Assembly: GCF_014859355.1 (NCBI RefSeq)
Contig: NZ_JACUUJ010000006.1
Location: forward strand, 1-64,000
Direction of reading: 5' to 3'
DNA: 64,000 nucleotides
Source of the DNA: Yoonia sp.
GTDB taxonomy: Bacteria; Pseudomonadota; Alphaproteobacteria; Rhodobacterales; Rhodobacteraceae
Positions 8,274 through 18,696 of the stretch are shown here, one piece after another; positions within the stretch are counted from its first letter, which is position 1, and each line of letters opens with the position of its first letter. Position numbers and translations under genes: made by a program. The notes below the pieces were generated by a model. It was not told the DNA's origin. It did not search any database and saw nothing but the letters and a program-made list of their open reading frames with translations.

Positions 8274-9190
8274 GACCCTGTTCCACCTGTTGCCTTGCGT
8301 TGCTGGGCACGCTGCAAACCCAACTGGCGTTCGCGCCAGATGATCAGAACCCCTGCGGCAATTACAATCCCCGCACCAACCAGCATGGTGCGGGTCGGCA
8401 CCTCGTCAAAGACGAAATACCCGATGATCAGCGCCAGGATCATAGAAGAATAATCAAACGGCGCCACCAATGACGCATCGGCGAAACGATAGCTGGAGGT
8501 CAGGAAAATCTGCCCGACGCCCCCTGCCAACCCGGCCATGATCAGCAGCGCGGCCATTTGCCATGATGGCACCGCCCAACCCCATGGCAGTGTCAACAAA
8601 GACAACAAAGACGACGTGACCGTAAACCAGAACACGATTGCGGCTGTTGTTTCGGTCGCGACCAGTTTGCGCACAAAAACCTGCGCAAGCGCCGCCAAAA
8701 CCGCGCCCATCAGAACGACAACCGCCCCCAGGGTTTCAGATGAATCGAGCGATGCCCCCACCGACAACCGTGGCGACAACACAATCAGCACCCCCACCAT
8801 GCCCAGCGCGACGGCCCCCAGACGAAAGGCCCGCACGTTCTCGTTCAGGAACATCGCCGCAAAAACCACAACCAGCAGCGGCGCTGCATAGCCGATGGCC
8901 GTCACTTCGGGTAGCGGCAACAGGCCAAGGCCGGCAAACCCCAACCCCATTGCGCAGGTGCCCACCAACCCACGCCAGACATGACCCATCGGGTTGTGCA
9001 CTTTCCAGCCGTGGCGCAATTCGCCCCGAATGGCCAGCCAACCCAGGATCACCGGCAATGCGAAAAACGATCGAAAGAACACCGCCTGCCCCGGTGGCAC
9101 CACATCGGACGCAGCCTTGATCAGGCTGGCCATCGCCATGAACATGCAAACAGACATGACCTTGAACAGGATGCCGCGCAACGGTTGCAT
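8270..9190 (-). CDS. EamA/DMT family transporter
   Basis: An inner-membrane drug/metabolite transporter with ten predicted helices in two EamA repeats, 306 residues from the ATG at 9190 (MQPLRGILFKVMSVCMFMAMASLIKAASD). The start is chosen because AAGGA lies 6 nt upstream and the first helix begins there; the longer ORF start (9322) would overlap the divergent desaturase gene. Typical features are the FFRSFFALPV segment after helix 1 and the ETLGAVVVLMGAVLAALAQVFVRKLV start of the second repeat. The substrate is unknown. It is unrelated in position to the second EamA gene at 58397. Confidence 0.9.
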   Translation of the reverse strand: MQPLRGILFKVMSVCMFMAMASLIKAASDVVPPGQAVFFRSFFALPVILGWLAIRGELRHGWKVHNPMGHVWRGLVGTCAMGLGFAGLGLLPLPEVTAIGYAAPLLVVVFAAMFLNENVRAFRLGAVALGMVGVLIVLSPRLSVGASLDSSETLGAVVVLMGAVLAALAQVFVRKLVATETTAAIVFWFTVTSSLLSLLTLPWGWAVPSWQMAALLIMAGLAGGVGQIFLTSSYRFADASLVAPFDYSSMILALIIGYFVFDEVPTRTMLVGAGIVIAAGVLIIWRERQLGLQRAQQRKATGGTGS

Positions 9191-9304
9191 TTTTTTCCTT
9201 TGTTCAGGCGGGTGCGACGATAAAGCTGGTGCAGTGAAACCTTTTTCGCTTGCGACTTCCAGCGCGAACGTGTCGGGTAGACAAAATCGAGCAAGAAGAA
9301 GTGT

Positions 9305-10330
9305 ATGAACGAAAATACCCAAGAGCCGTCAAACATGTCACCCCGCGACTGGGTGCAGGTTCTGGCAAAATATCGCGAACCAAGCAATCTTCGAAGCAGC
9401 TTTGAATTAGGTGTCAGCCTTGTGCCCTTTGTGGTGCTATGGGTGCTGGCCTGCTGGATTGCGCAATACAGTTACCTTGGCGCGTTTCTGATGTCTGCGT
9501 TGAACGGGCTTTTCCTGCTGCGACTGTTCTGTATCCAGCATGATTGCGGGCATGGCTCGTTTTTCGGCAACCGCACCGTCAGCGATTGGATCGGGCGGGG
9601 ATTGGGCGTTGTCACACTGACCCCTTATGATGTCTGGCGGCGCACCCATTCGATCCACCATAGCCATGCGGGTGACCTCGACAAACGCGGTATCGGTGAT
9701 GTGATGACCCTCACTGTCGAGGAATATCATCAAAAGACGCCGTTTGGCCGTTTTCTTTACCGCGCTTACCGGCATCCGCTGGTGATGTTCGGGCTGGGGC
9801 CGACCTATCTGTTCTTCTTGCAAAACCGCCTGCCAACGGGGCTGATGAAACAAGGGCACAAATACTGGATCAGCGCGATGGGCACCAATGCCGCCATCGC
9901 CATCATCCTGGCCATGATTGTCTGGCTCGGGGGCTGGCAGGCGCTGTTTCTTGTATTTTTACCAACAACGTTGATCGCGGCTTCGATCGGGGTCTGGCTT
10001 TTCTATGTCCAGCACCAATTCGAAACGACCCATTGGGAACAAGCCCCGGACTGGCAGTTGCACGACGCCGCACTGCACGGCAGTTCGCACTATGACCTAC
10101 CACCTATCCTGCGCTGGTTTTCCGCCAATATCGGCATCCACCATGTGCATCACCTTTATGCCCGTATCCCGTTCTATCGGCTACCCGAGGTGCTGCGCGA
10201 CCATCAAGAGCTTGTCGAATGTAGCCGCATGACCCTGATCCAAAGCTTTAAATGCGCCAGCCTTGACCTGTGGGATGCAAAATCGCGGCGGTTGGTGTCA
10301 TTCGCAACCGCACGCCGCAGTGCCGCCTGA
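9305..10330 (+). CDS. Membrane fatty acid desaturase
   Basis: An integral-membrane di-iron desaturase of 341 residues. All three histidine boxes are present: HDCGH (about residue 79), HSIHH (about 115) and HHVHH (about 281), embedded between paired hydrophobic helices. The family inserts double bonds in acyl chains or modifies carotenoid-like substrates; the pattern here is that of the FA_desaturase family acting on acyl lipids. The exact substrate and position of the double bond cannot be read. It is a single gene, divergent from the EamA transporter and ending 4 nt before the convergent PQQ-type dehydrogenase gene. A second ATG at 9335 (MSPRDW) is an alternative start. Confidence 0.9.
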   Translation: MNENTQEPSNMSPRDWVQVLAKYREPSNLRSSFELGVSLVPFVVLWVLACWIAQYSYLGAFLMSALNGLFLLRLFCIQHDCGHGSFFGNRTVSDWIGRGLGVVTLTPYDVWRRTHSIHHSHAGDLDKRGIGDVMTLTVEEYHQKTPFGRFLYRAYRHPLVMFGLGPTYLFFLQNRLPTGLMKQGHKYWISAMGTNAAIAIILAMIVWLGGWQALFLVFLPTTLIAASIGVWLFYVQHQFETTHWEQAPDWQLHDAALHGSSHYDLPPILRWFSANIGIHHVHHLYARIPFYRLPEVLRDHQELVECSRMTLIQSFKCASLDLWDAKSRRLVSFATARRSAA

Positions 10331-10334
10331 TATG

Positions 10335-11492
10335 TTAACCGGGCGTCACCCGCAAAACCTCGCCACGGCCTGAATCAATCAGCACCAGCACAGATCCGTC
10401 AGGCAAAACGGCAACGTCACGCACCCTGCCAACATCGGTCAGTAACCGCTCTTCGCCCACGATGCGCCCGTTGGCCAATTTCAGCCGAACAAGCGCACCG
10501 GGGTTCAGCGACCCGATCAACAGATCCCCGTGCCACGACGCATAATCACCATCATAAAACGCCATGCCCCCCGGGGCGATCACCGGATCCCAGTAATACA
10601 CCGGTTCTTCAAATTCCGGCGCGCGCGCTTGCCCCGCACCCACGTCGGACCCACGATAATTGATGCCATAGCTAACCAACGGCCAGCCGTAATTCCCACC
10701 TGCTACGGGCTGGTTCAGCTCGTCCCCGCCGCGCGGGCCATGTTCAACGATCCAAAGCGCACCATCAGGGCCAATCGCGGCCCCCTGAATATTGCGATGC
10801 CCCAGCGACCAGATCTGATCAATGCCATCCCGCCCGACAAACGGGTTATCAGCCGGTGCTGTGCCATCCGCACGGACACGGATCACCTTACCATGCGTCG
10901 TCGCGATATCCTGCACCAATGTCCCGCTATCGCCCGCCCCCCTGTCACCCGTGCTGATCCAGACGGCGCCATCATCCATTGGAATGATGCGGCTGCCAAA
11001 ATGCCGCCCACCGCGCACCGGCGGATCCTGCACAAAAATATCCTGCACGTCGCGCAAATGGCCATCCGGCCCCAAAGTACCACGCGCTGCCGCCGTGGCA
11101 GCCCCACCGCGCAGAGGTTTGGCATAGGTCCAAAAGACCGTGCGATCCTGCGCAAAAGATGGCGACACAGCCACATCCAGCAATCCACCTTGCCCGTTAT
11201 CAAACACCTCAGGCAAACCCATTATCGGGGCGCTCAGGCTGCCATCTGCATGGATAACGCGCATACGGCCCGGGCGTTCCGTGACCAGAAACTGTCCGTC
11301 GGGCATAGGCGCAATCCCCCAAGGGTTTTCCAACCCTGCGGCAAAGACTGACACAGTCACAGGGGTCTGCGCCATAGCAGGCGCGCGCGTCTGTTCTACA
11401 AATGCGGGTGCAAAACCGGCATTGGGCGGTCCCTGTGGCACCTCGGCCCATACCAGTGACGGAACCATTATCACAGCAAGGATACGGATCAT
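10335..11492 (-). CDS. PQQ-dependent sugar dehydrogenase (soluble GDH/Asd family), exported
   Basis: A periplasmic six-bladed beta-propeller oxidoreductase of the glucose/sorbosone dehydrogenase family, 385 residues. The N-terminus [20 protein letters not shown] is a short Sec signal peptide. Propeller signatures include [26 protein letters not shown], the [12 protein letters not shown] strand, [32 protein letters not shown] and [12 protein letters not shown], which are typical of this family. The sugar oxidised is unknown, and several family members have no proven activity. Its start overlaps the queG stop by ATGA, so it is co-translated with queG although no functional link is known. Confidence 0.9.
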   Translation of the reverse strand: MIRILAVIMVPSLVWAEVPQGPPNAGFAPAFVEQTRAPAMAQTPVTVSVFAAGLENPWGIAPMPDGQFLVTERPGRMRVIHADGSLSAPIMGLPEVFDNGQGGLLDVAVSPSFAQDRTVFWTYAKPLRGGAATAAARGTLGPDGHLRDVQDIFVQDPPVRGGRHFGSRIIPMDDGAVWISTGDRGAGDSGTLVQDIATTHGKVIRVRADGTAPADNPFVGRDGIDQIWSLGHRNIQGAAIGPDGALWIVEHGPRGGDELNQPVAGGNYGWPLVSYGINYRGSDVGAGQARAPEFEEPVYYWDPVIAPGGMAFYDGDYASWHGDLLIGSLNPGALVRLKLANGRIVGEERLLTDVGRVRDVAVLPDGSVLVLIDSGRGEVLRVTPG

Positions 11493-12535
11493 TTATTTAC
11501 CTCCTTTAACCGGGAGATAGCCCAGCGCGCCGCGTCCGCCACCGCCGGATCCAGGTCCTCAAGCAAAGGTGAAACAGCTTTGATCAACGCACAATTCCCT
11601 GAATTGCCGATGGCATAAACCACGTTGCGCACAAAACGGTCGCGCCCGATCCGCTTGATCGGTGACCCGGAAAACCGGGCACGAAATGCGGCATCATCCA
11701 ATCCCGCCAAATCCGCCAAAGGCGGGGCAAGCAAATCGTTTCGCGCGGCATAGCGCGCATCACGTGCAGTCACCGCAAATTTATTCCATGGACAAACCGC
11801 CAGACAATCGTCGCAGCCATAAATACGGTTGCCCATCAACGCTCGCAGTTCCAAGTCTACCGGACCTTTGTGTTCGATTGTCAGATAGGAAATGCAGCGC
11901 CGCGCATCCAGTTGGTAGGGCGCAGGAAAGGCATTTGTCGGACAGACATCCAGACATGCCGTGCAAGACCCGCAATGGCTGACCTCGGCATCATCCGGTT
12001 CCAGCTCCAGCGTGGTGAAAATCGCGCCCAGAAAAAACCACGACCCCAGATCGCGGCCCAGCAGGTTGGTGTGCTTGCCCTGCCATCCCAATCCCGCCGC
12101 CTGTGCCAGCGGTTTTTCCATGACGGGCGCCGTATCGACAAAAACCTTGATCTCGGCGCCGGTTTGTTCGACCAGCCAGCGCCCGACATGCTTAAGCCGC
12201 TTTTTGACGACATCATGATAATCGCGGCCCTGCGCATAAACGCTGATCGCGGCCCGATCCTTTTGTGCCAAAACCGCCAATGGGTCATGATCCGGCGTAT
12301 ATGTTTCTGCCAGCATGATCACGGATCGCGCGTCAGGCCACAAGGCTGTTGGATCACCCCGCCAGCCCGTCCGTTCGGCCATCCAATCCATCTGCCCGTG
12401 CATCCCCGCCGCCACAAAAGCTGCCAACCGATCCGCCATTTCCGGCACCGCATCGGGGCGACACACCCCAACCTTGGCAAAGCCTGCGTGTCGCGCAAAG
12501 GCCTGAACCTGCGCCTTTATGCTTCTTTTGTTCAT
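11489..12535 (-). CDS. queG: Epoxyqueuosine reductase QueG
   Basis: A cobalamin- and iron-sulfur-dependent enzyme performing the last step of queuosine synthesis in tRNA, reducing epoxyqueuosine to queuosine. In 348 residues the two 4Fe-4S motifs are clear: [16 protein letters not shown] near residue 190 and [13 protein letters not shown] near 245. The N-terminal region ([50 protein letters not shown]) and the [26 protein letters not shown] stretch are those of QueG. A C-terminal HEAT-like segment ([28 protein letters not shown]) is present. It lies just downstream of the GST-fold gene. Confidence 0.95.
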   Translation of the reverse strand: MNKRSIKAQVQAFARHAGFAKVGVCRPDAVPEMADRLAAFVAAGMHGQMDWMAERTGWRGDPTALWPDARSVIMLAETYTPDHDPLAVLAQKDRAAISVYAQGRDYHDVVKKRLKHVGRWLVEQTGAEIKVFVDTAPVMEKPLAQAAGLGWQGKHTNLLGRDLGSWFFLGAIFTTLELEPDDAEVSHCGSCTACLDVCPTNAFPAPYQLDARRCISYLTIEHKGPVDLELRALMGNRIYGCDDCLAVCPWNKFAVTARDARYAARNDLLAPPLADLAGLDDAAFRARFSGSPIKRIGRDRFVRNVVYAIGNSGNCALIKAVSPLLEDLDPAVADAARWAISRLKEVNK

Positions 12536-12577
12536 AAATACCTCGGGGGAGGCCCGCAGGGCCGGGGGCAGCGCCCC
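12536..12577. repeat. Intergenic GC-rich repeat element between queG and the GST-fold gene
   Basis: AAATACCTCGGGGGAGGC followed by CCGCAGGGCCGGGGGCAGCGCCCCC fills the gap between the two genes. It contains GC-rich self-complementary parts (GGGGGCAGCGCCCCC). I have the impression that such sequences recur between genes in Rhodobacterales. It resembles the shorter copies at 4897 and 35544 in its AAATA-C-GGAGGC part. Confidence 0.45.
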
Positions 12578-13243
12578 CTAAAAATCCAGGTCAGCATATT
12601 GCGCCGAGGGCTGAAAACCGGGCACCTCATCCGCCAGCAATGACCGGAACGCCGGACGCGATTTGATCTTTGCATACCAATCCTTGACCACCTCGTGCCG
12701 GTTCCAGTCCACGTCACTGGTGTAATCAAGGCATGACAGCTGCGCGGCGGCCGCAAAATCAGCCATCGTCATTTCGTTTCCGGCCAACCACCGGCGCTGG
12801 TCCAGCAGATAGGCCATATAATCCAGATGGTATTTGATGGCCCGCGCGCCCGCCTTGACGTTGGCACTGTCAGGATATCCGGTGCCCATTACCTTGCGGT
12901 AAACACGCTCTCCAATCAGTTTGCTTGTGACTTCGTGATAAAACTTGTCATCAAACCACCCCACCAGCCGGCGGGCCTCATACCGGCCTTCGGGGTCGCG
13001 CGGAAACAGCGGCGGGGTCGGAAATGTTTCATCAAGATATTCACAGATAGCTGTGCTTTCTGACATGATCCGGTTGCCCATACGCAGCACCGGCACCTTG
13101 CCTGCAGGGTTGCGACGCAAAAAATCGGTGCCTTGTTCCCAATATCGTTCTTCGACCAATCCGACCTCGATCTTTTTTTCCGCAAGGCACAGTCGGACTT
13201 TACGCGAAAACGGGGATAGCGGATAATGATACAGGGTGTTCAT
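12578..13243 (-). CDS. Glutathione S-transferase fold protein, FzlA-like candidate
   Basis: A two-domain GST-fold protein of 221 residues from the ATG at 13243. The thioredoxin-like N-terminus is MNTLYHYPLSPFSRKVRLCLAEKK, with NPAGKVPVL and the SESTAICEYLDETFP glutathione-site pattern; the helical C-terminal domain carries WLAGNEMTMADFAAAAQLSCLDY. This resembles alphaproteobacterial FzlA, a GST-like protein that binds FtsZ and promotes constriction. The neighbourhood with queG and the peptidoglycan glycosyltransferase mtgA is compatible with that. FzlA identity is an inference from remembered sequence style; a plain GST is the alternative. The ORF-track start (13273) adds ten residues without a clear ribosome site. 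Confidence 0.82.
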   Translation of the reverse strand: MNTLYHYPLSPFSRKVRLCLAEKKIEVGLVEERYWEQGTDFLRRNPAGKVPVLRMGNRIMSESTAICEYLDETFPTPPLFPRDPEGRYEARRLVGWFDDKFYHEVTSKLIGERVYRKVMGTGYPDSANVKAGARAIKYHLDYMAYLLDQRRWLAGNEMTMADFAAAAQLSCLDYTSDVDWNRHEVVKDWYAKIKSRPAFRSLLADEVPGFQPSAQYADLDF

Positions 13244-13305
13244 GGCCAGCTCTCTGATGGGTTTATCCTTCAATGCCGCAAGGGCGTGTCAGGATCAATG
13301 GGGCG

Positions 13306-14082
13306 TCAGCGTTGAAAGCAGGCCGCGCGGCCATCCGCTGCTATTGTCGCGGCGCCGCTCATGATGGCGCGGGTGCGGTTGCGGGTAAAGGTACTGGGAT
13401 TTGACGCAGACCGCGCCTTTGGCGCAGGCAGGATCGCGGCCAGCCTTGCGGCTTGTAGCGCAGACAGATCAGCCGCATCAACCCCGAAGTAATGGCGCGC
13501 CGCAGCTTGCACGCCAAAGACGCCTTCGTCAAATTCGGCCACGTTCAGATAAAGCTCAAGGATCCTGCGCTTGCTCCACACCGCTTCGGTCAGCGGGGTC
13601 CAAATCGCCTCGATCGCTTTGCGCGCCCAGCTGCGCCCATGCCATAGAAACACGTTTTTGACGACCTGCTGGCTGATCGTAGAAGCCCCCCCGCGCCCGC
13701 GATCCATGGCATCGCGGATGGCGTTCACATCCAGCCCCCAATGCAGGCAAAAGTTTGCATCCTCGGCGGCGACAACTGACCGCGCCATGACCGGCGCAAT
13801 CTGTTCCATGCCAACCCATGTCTGGTCTACAGCGCCCAGACGGCGGCTTTCGGAAAACATGTAAGGTGTCGTGGGCGGATTGACGACCGCGTAAAAAAGC
13901 GGCGCAACCACCACAAAGCCAAAGATAGATACGGCCCCCCAAAGCACCGTGCGGCGCAAGATTTGCGCGGCTTTTTGAAACGGTGTTTGTTTTCGCTCTG
14001 CACGTGTCTTTTTACGCGCGGCGGATTTGCTGGGTCGCGCTTTTTTCGAGTCTGTTTTCTGCGGTCTGCTGTGTTCGGCCAT
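13306..14082 (-). CDS. mtgA: Monofunctional biosynthetic peptidoglycan transglycosylase
   Basis: A GT51 enzyme that polymerises lipid II into glycan strands at the outer face of the inner membrane, without a transpeptidase domain. The product has about 258 residues: a basic, Lys/Ser-rich cytoplasmic leader, one membrane helix (VLWGAVSIFGFVVVAPLFYAV), and then the GT51 motifs VAAEDANFCLHWGLD (catalytic Glu), GRGGASTISQQVVKNVFLW and ILELYLNVAEFDEGVFGVQAAARHYFG. The start at 14082 (MAEHS) is preferred; upstream in-frame starts at 14091 and 14118 exist. The leader is longer and more basic than in E. coli MtgA. Confidence 0.93.
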   Translation of the reverse strand: MAEHSRPQKTDSKKARPSKSAARKKTRAERKQTPFQKAAQILRRTVLWGAVSIFGFVVVAPLFYAVVNPPTTPYMFSESRRLGAVDQTWVGMEQIAPVMARSVVAAEDANFCLHWGLDVNAIRDAMDRGRGGASTISQQVVKNVFLWHGRSWARKAIEAIWTPLTEAVWSKRRILELYLNVAEFDEGVFGVQAAARHYFGVDAADLSALQAARLAAILPAPKARSASNPSTFTRNRTRAIMSGAATIAADGRAACFQR

Positions 14083-14127
14083 TTGGCACATAAGCCATGC
14101 ACAGGGCGAACGGGTCAAGCCGCCATC

Positions 14128-14157
14128 CGCCCCCGCACGCTAAGTGATGCGAGGGCG
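14128..14157 (-). terminator. GC-rich hairpin downstream of gltB
   Basis: On the minus strand, 6 nt after the gltB stop, CGCCCTCGCA - TCACTTAGCG - TGCGGGGGCG forms a 10-bp stem with one G-T wobble. No T run follows, so it may be an RNA-stabilising 3' hairpin or a weak terminator between gltB and mtgA. Confidence 0.45.
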
Positions 14158-14163
14158 CGGCAT

Positions 14164-17100
14164 TTATTCTGCCGGAATAGCGGTGTCTGCAACGCTGAGC
14201 GGATAGGGTAGATGCCGCAGCATTTCCTTTGGGCAGACCTGAAGGAAATTGGCCTTTTCGCTGTCCCAATGTTGCAGGATCTCATCAGCTTTGCGGCTTC
14301 CTGTTTCAGCCGCGTGACGCGTGATCAGGGTTTTCAGCTGGCTTTCCCAGTGGTCTACGGTCACCGGGTTGGTCACCAGCGTTTCCATATTGATCAGCGG
14401 CAAAGCAATGCCCTTTGGATCGTAAATATAAGCCATCCCACCGGTCATACCTGCGCCGAAATTGGCCCCGACACTGCCCAGAATCACAGCCACACCGCCG
14501 GTCATGTATTCGCAACCATTGGTACCGCAACCTTCGATCACCACATGCGCACCGGAATTGCGCACTGCAAACCGTTCGCCTGCGCGACCAGCCGCGAACA
14601 GGTAACCAGATGTCGCCCCATAAAGCACGGTGTTCCCGATGATCGTGTTTTCCGATGCGACCAATGGGCTTATCATCGGAGGGCGCACGACAATCGTGCC
14701 CCCCGACAACCCCTTGCCGACATAGTCGTTGGCATCGCCGGATACTTCGAGTTTTAGCCCCGGTGCCGCAAAAGCACCCAGTGATTGCCCCGCGCTGCCG
14801 CGCAGTTTGACCTTCAGGTGATCGGGCTGCAACGCGTTGCGCATCCCGAATTTCTGAACAATGTGGCTGGATGTGCGTGTGCCAATGGTGCGCAGCGTGT
14901 TGTGCACCGCATAATCCAGCTGCATCTTTTCGCCGTCGTTCAGGAAACGCGCAGCGTCCTGCACGATTTGGGCATCCAGTGTGTCGTCGACAGGGTTGCG
15001 CGGCCGGTTGCGGTCATAGCGGATCTTGTGCGCGCCATCGACTGTGATCAGCAGCGGATTGAGATCCAGATCATCAAGATGCGCCGACCCACGGCTGACC
15101 TGCGTCAGCAAATCTGCCCGCCCGATCACGTCGTCCAGCGACCGCGCGCCGATGCTGGCAAGGATTTCACGCACCTCGGTGGCGTAAAAGGTGATCAGGT
15201 TTACGACCTTATCAGCATTCCCAGTGAATTTTTCCCGCAAGGCTGGGTCTTGGGTGCAGACGCCCACCGGGCAGGTGTTCGACTGGCACTGGCGCACCAT
15301 GATGCAGCCCATCGCGATCAGTGCGGCGGTGCCGATGCCGTATTCTTCGGCCCCCATCATTGCGGCCATCACTATGTCACGGCCTGTGCGCAGGCCACCA
15401 TCGGTGCGCAGCGTGATGCGTTCGCGCAGGTTGTTCATGGCCAGAACCTGATGCGCCTCTGTCAGGCCCATTTCCCACGGCAGACCGGCATATTTGATCG
15501 ACGTGCCGGGTGATGCGCCCGTGCCACCGTTGTGGCCTGAAATCAGGATCACATCGGCTTTGGCCTTGGCCACACCGGCGGCAATCGTGCCAACACCGCT
15601 TGAAGACACCAGCTTCACCGTCACCTTGCAGCGCGGGTTGATCTGTTTCAGGTCATAGATCAGCTGTGCCAGATCCTCGATACTGTAAATATCGTGGTGC
15701 GGCGGAGGCGAAATCAGCGTCACACCCTTGGTCGAATGGCGCAGCCGCGCGATCAGGTCGGTGACCTTCATGCCAGGCAATTGGCCGCCTTCGCCGGGTT
15801 TGGCCCCTTGGGCGACTTTGATTTCCAGTTCTTCACAGGCGTTCAGATATTCCGCAGTCACACCAAAGCGGCCCGATGCGACCTGTTTGATCTTGGCTGA
15901 CGGGTTATCGCCATTGGGTTCTGGCACAAAATGCGCAGGATCTTCACCGCCTTCGCCGCTGTCGGATTTCGCGCCGATGCGGTTCATTGCGACGTTCAGC
16001 GTCTTGTGTGCCTCTGGCGACAGCGCACCCAAGCTCATGCCAGGTGTCACAAACCGTTTGCGGATGGATGTAATGCTTTCCACCTCTTCAATCGGAACGG
16101 GCTTGCCTAATGGTTTGATCGCCAGCAGATCGCGCAGATGGATCGGCGGGTTCGACTGCATGGATTTCGAAAACTGCTGCCACAGCGCATAAGATGCATT
16201 GTTGCAGGCGGCCTGAAGCATGTGCATGGTCTGGGCTTCCCACGCATGTTTTTCACCCGACCGGCGGGCCTTGTAGAAACCACCGATCGGCAGGACATCA
16301 ACCTCGTTCTTCCAGCCACGGGCGTGGACCTCTTCCAGCTTGGTCTCGATGCCGTTGATGCCGATCCCGGAAATACGGCTGTGCATCCCGGGGAAATATT
16401 CCGCGACCATAGCACGCGACAGGCCCACCGCCTCGAAGTTGAGGCCACCGCGATAGGACGACAGAACGGAAATGCCCATCTTGGACATGATTTTCAACAA
16501 ACCCGCGTCAATCGCCGCGCGATAGCGCCCGATCGCATCGGCAAGGCTGCCATCGACCAGCCCGCGCCGCACACGATCCGCGATGGAATCCTGCGCCAGA
16601 TAGGCGTTGACCGTGGTCGCGCCACAGCCGATCAGCACGGCGAAATAATGCGGGTCAATACATTCCGCCGACCGCACGTTCACCGAACAGAAGGTGCGCA
16701 GCCCCTTGGCCGTCAGCCCCGAATGCACCGCACTGGTGGCAAGGATCATGGGCATCGGTACACGGTCGGATGATTGGTGTTGATCGGTCAGCACCAGATG
16801 GCCCGCACCGGACCGCACGGCATCTTCTGCCTCGTCGCGGATGCGTTGCAGCCCGGCATTCAGCGCGCCGCGCTCCGGTGCGAATGTGCAGTCGATAAAG
16901 ACAACGCTTTCACCAAAATGTTCAACCATCTTGTTGAACTCGCCATTGGCCACAAAGGGGCTGTCCAGCACCAGAATTTCGGTCTGGCTACTGTCTTCGT
17001 CCAGCACGTTTTTCAGGTTGCCGAACCGTGTTTTCAGGCTCATTACCCGGCTTTCACGCAGGCTGTCGATCGGCGGGTTGGTGACCTGGCTAAAGTTCTG

Positions 17101-18696
17101 GCGGAAGAAATGCGAGAGCGGGCGATAGGTTTGCGACAACACCGCAGCAGGCGTATCGTCACCCATTGACGCGATCATTTCCTTGCCGTCCTCGGCCATA
17201 GGGGCCAAAACCTGTTCCAGATCTTCAATGGAATAGCCCGCGGCGACCTGACGTTTGCGCAATTCGGCGGCCTCATACAGGGGCTTTTCGGGCACATCAC
17301 CCATCAGGCTGCTTAGATCAATGACCTTTTCAACCCATTCACCAAACGGCTGTGCGGCGGCCAGTTTATCTTTCAGTTCTGTGTCGCGATACAACCGGCC
17401 TTCCTGCATATCCACGGCAATCATCTGCCCCGGACCCAGCGCGCCCTTTTCGACCACGGTGGATTCGTCCACCGGCACCATACCCACCTCGGACCCGGCG
17501 ACCAGCAGGCCATCGCCCGTCACGACATAGCGCAGGGGGCGTAACCCGTTGCGGTCCAGACCGCCGCAAACCCAGCGCCCATCGGTCATGGCCAGGGCAG
17601 CAGGGCCATCCCACGGTTCCATCACAGCGTTGCAATAGCCATACATGTCCTGCCAGGCCTGTGGCATTTCCACCGCTTGCTGCGACCATGCCTCTGGCAC
17701 CATCATTGTTTTGGCCATCGGCGCATTGCGGCCCGCGCGCACCAGAACCTCGAAAACAGAGTCTAACGCGGCGGAATCCGATGACCCCGACGGGATGATC
17801 GGTTTGATGTCTTCGGCTTTTTCGCCAAACGCACTCGACGCCATGCGAATTTCATGGCTGCGCATCCAGTTGATATTGCCCTTCAGTGTGTTGATTTCAC
17901 CATTATGGGCCAACATGCGGAACGGTTGCGCCAGCGCCCACTGCGGGAAGGTGTTTGTGGAATACCGCTGATGATAAATCGCAAAAGCCGATTCAAACCG
18001 TTCGTCCAGCAGGTCGGGGTAGAACACGGCGACCTGTTCGGCCAGCATCATGCCCTTATAGATCACCGACCGGCAGGACAGTGAACACAGATACATGCCA
18101 TTGATCTGCGCGGCGGCGGCTGCCTTTTCGATGCGGCGGCGGATAATATAGAGTTCGCGTTCAAACTGTTCCTTATCCAGATCCTTATCGCAACGGATCA
18201 GGATCTGTTCAATCTCTGGCCGTGTGGCGTTTGCCTTGTCGCCCAGCACCTCAGTGTTTACCGGCACGTGGCGCCAGCCGTAAATATAGTGGCCCATCCG
18301 CAGCACTTCGGATTCCACGATCGTCCGGCAGCGTTCTTGCGCTGCAAAATCCGTGCGCGGCAAAAACACCTGACCGACCGCGATCAACTTGTCCTGTTGC
18401 GGTTCATGGCCCGTGCGGCGGATCTGATCCTGAAAGAAGGGCACGGGGATCTGCACGTGAATGCCAGCGCCATCACCTGTCTTTCCATCGGCATCGACAG
18501 CGCCGCGGTGCCACACGGCCTTGAGAGCGTTGATCCCTTTTTCGACGACATCGCGCGACGGCGTGCCGTCAATGGCAACCACAAGGCCGACACCGCAAGA
18601 TGCGTGTTCATCATCATCGCGATACATGCCGTTCTCGGCCATCCATACGCGCTTGGCTTCTTCTGCCGCGACCCAGGTTTCGTCATAGGTTGTCAT
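14164..18696 (-). CDS. gltB: Glutamate synthase (NADPH) large subunit
   Basis: The alpha subunit of GOGAT, which converts glutamine plus 2-oxoglutarate to two glutamates with electrons from GltD. The product has about 1510 residues, the normal length. A short propeptide precedes the N-terminal nucleophile Cys of the glutaminase domain (HASCGVGLVVAIDG, Cys about residue 34). The FMN/synthase domain contains SLGALSPEAHKTLNVAMNRIGAKSDSGEGGEDP and the 3Fe-4S cysteines CIMVRQCQSNTCPVGVC; the C-terminal GXGXG beta-helix follows. The start at 18696 is chosen because AAGGAG is 7 nt upstream; the ATG at 18702 lies too close to that site. The 5' end overlaps the upstream secreted-protein gene by 14 nt. 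Confidence 0.96.
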   Translation of the reverse strand: MTTYDETWVAAEEAKRVWMAENGMYRDDDEHASCGVGLVVAIDGTPSRDVVEKGINALKAVWHRGAVDADGKTGDGAGIHVQIPVPFFQDQIRRTGHEPQQDKLIAVGQVFLPRTDFAAQERCRTIVESEVLRMGHYIYGWRHVPVNTEVLGDKANATRPEIEQILIRCDKDLDKEQFERELYIIRRRIEKAAAAAQINGMYLCSLSCRSVIYKGMMLAEQVAVFYPDLLDERFESAFAIYHQRYSTNTFPQWALAQPFRMLAHNGEINTLKGNINWMRSHEIRMASSAFGEKAEDIKPIIPSGSSDSAALDSVFEVLVRAGRNAPMAKTMMVPEAWSQQAVEMPQAWQDMYGYCNAVMEPWDGPAALAMTDGRWVCGGLDRNGLRPLRYVVTGDGLLVAGSEVGMVPVDESTVVEKGALGPGQMIAVDMQEGRLYRDTELKDKLAAAQPFGEWVEKVIDLSSLMGDVPEKPLYEAAELRKRQVAAGYSIEDLEQVLAPMAEDGKEMIASMGDDTPAAVLSQTYRPLSHFFRQNFSQVTNPPIDSLRESRVMSLKTRFGNLKNVLDEDSSQTEILVLDSPFVANGEFNKMVEHFGESVVFIDCTFAPERGALNAGLQRIRDEAEDAVRSGAGHLVLTDQHQSSDRVPMPMILATSAVHSGLTAKGLRTFCSVNVRSAECIDPHYFAVLIGCGATTVNAYLAQDSIADRVRRGLVDGSLADAIGRYRAAIDAGLLKIMSKMGISVLSSYRGGLNFEAVGLSRAMVAEYFPGMHSRISGIGINGIETKLEEVHARGWKNEVDVLPIGGFYKARRSGEKHAWEAQTMHMLQAACNNASYALWQQFSKSMQSNPPIHLRDLLAIKPLGKPVPIEEVESITSIRKRFVTPGMSLGALSPEAHKTLNVAMNRIGAKSDSGEGGEDPAHFVPEPNGDNPSAKIKQVASGRFGVTAEYLNACEELEIKVAQGAKPGEGGQLPGMKVTDLIARLRHSTKGVTLISPPPHHDIYSIEDLAQLIYDLKQINPRCKVTVKLVSSSGVGTIAAGVAKAKADVILISGHNGGTGASPGTSIKYAGLPWEMGLTEAHQVLAMNNLRERITLRTDGGLRTGRDIVMAAMMGAEEYGIGTAALIAMGCIMVRQCQSNTCPVGVCTQDPALREKFTGNADKVVNLITFYATEVREILASIGARSLDDVIGRADLLTQVSRGSAHLDDLDLNPLLITVDGAHKIRYDRNRPRNPVDDTLDAQIVQDAARFLNDGEKMQLDYAVHNTLRTIGTRTSSHIVQKFGMRNALQPDHLKVKLRGSAGQSLGAFAAPGLKLEVSGDANDYVGKGLSGGTIVVRPPMISPLVASENTIIGNTVLYGATSGYLFAAGRAGERFAVRNSGAHVVIEGCGTNGCEYMTGGVAVILGSVGANFGAGMTGGMAYIYDPKGIALPLINMETLVTNPVTVDHWESQLKTLITRHAAETGSRKADEILQHWDSEKANFLQVCPKEMLRHLPYPLSVADTAIPAE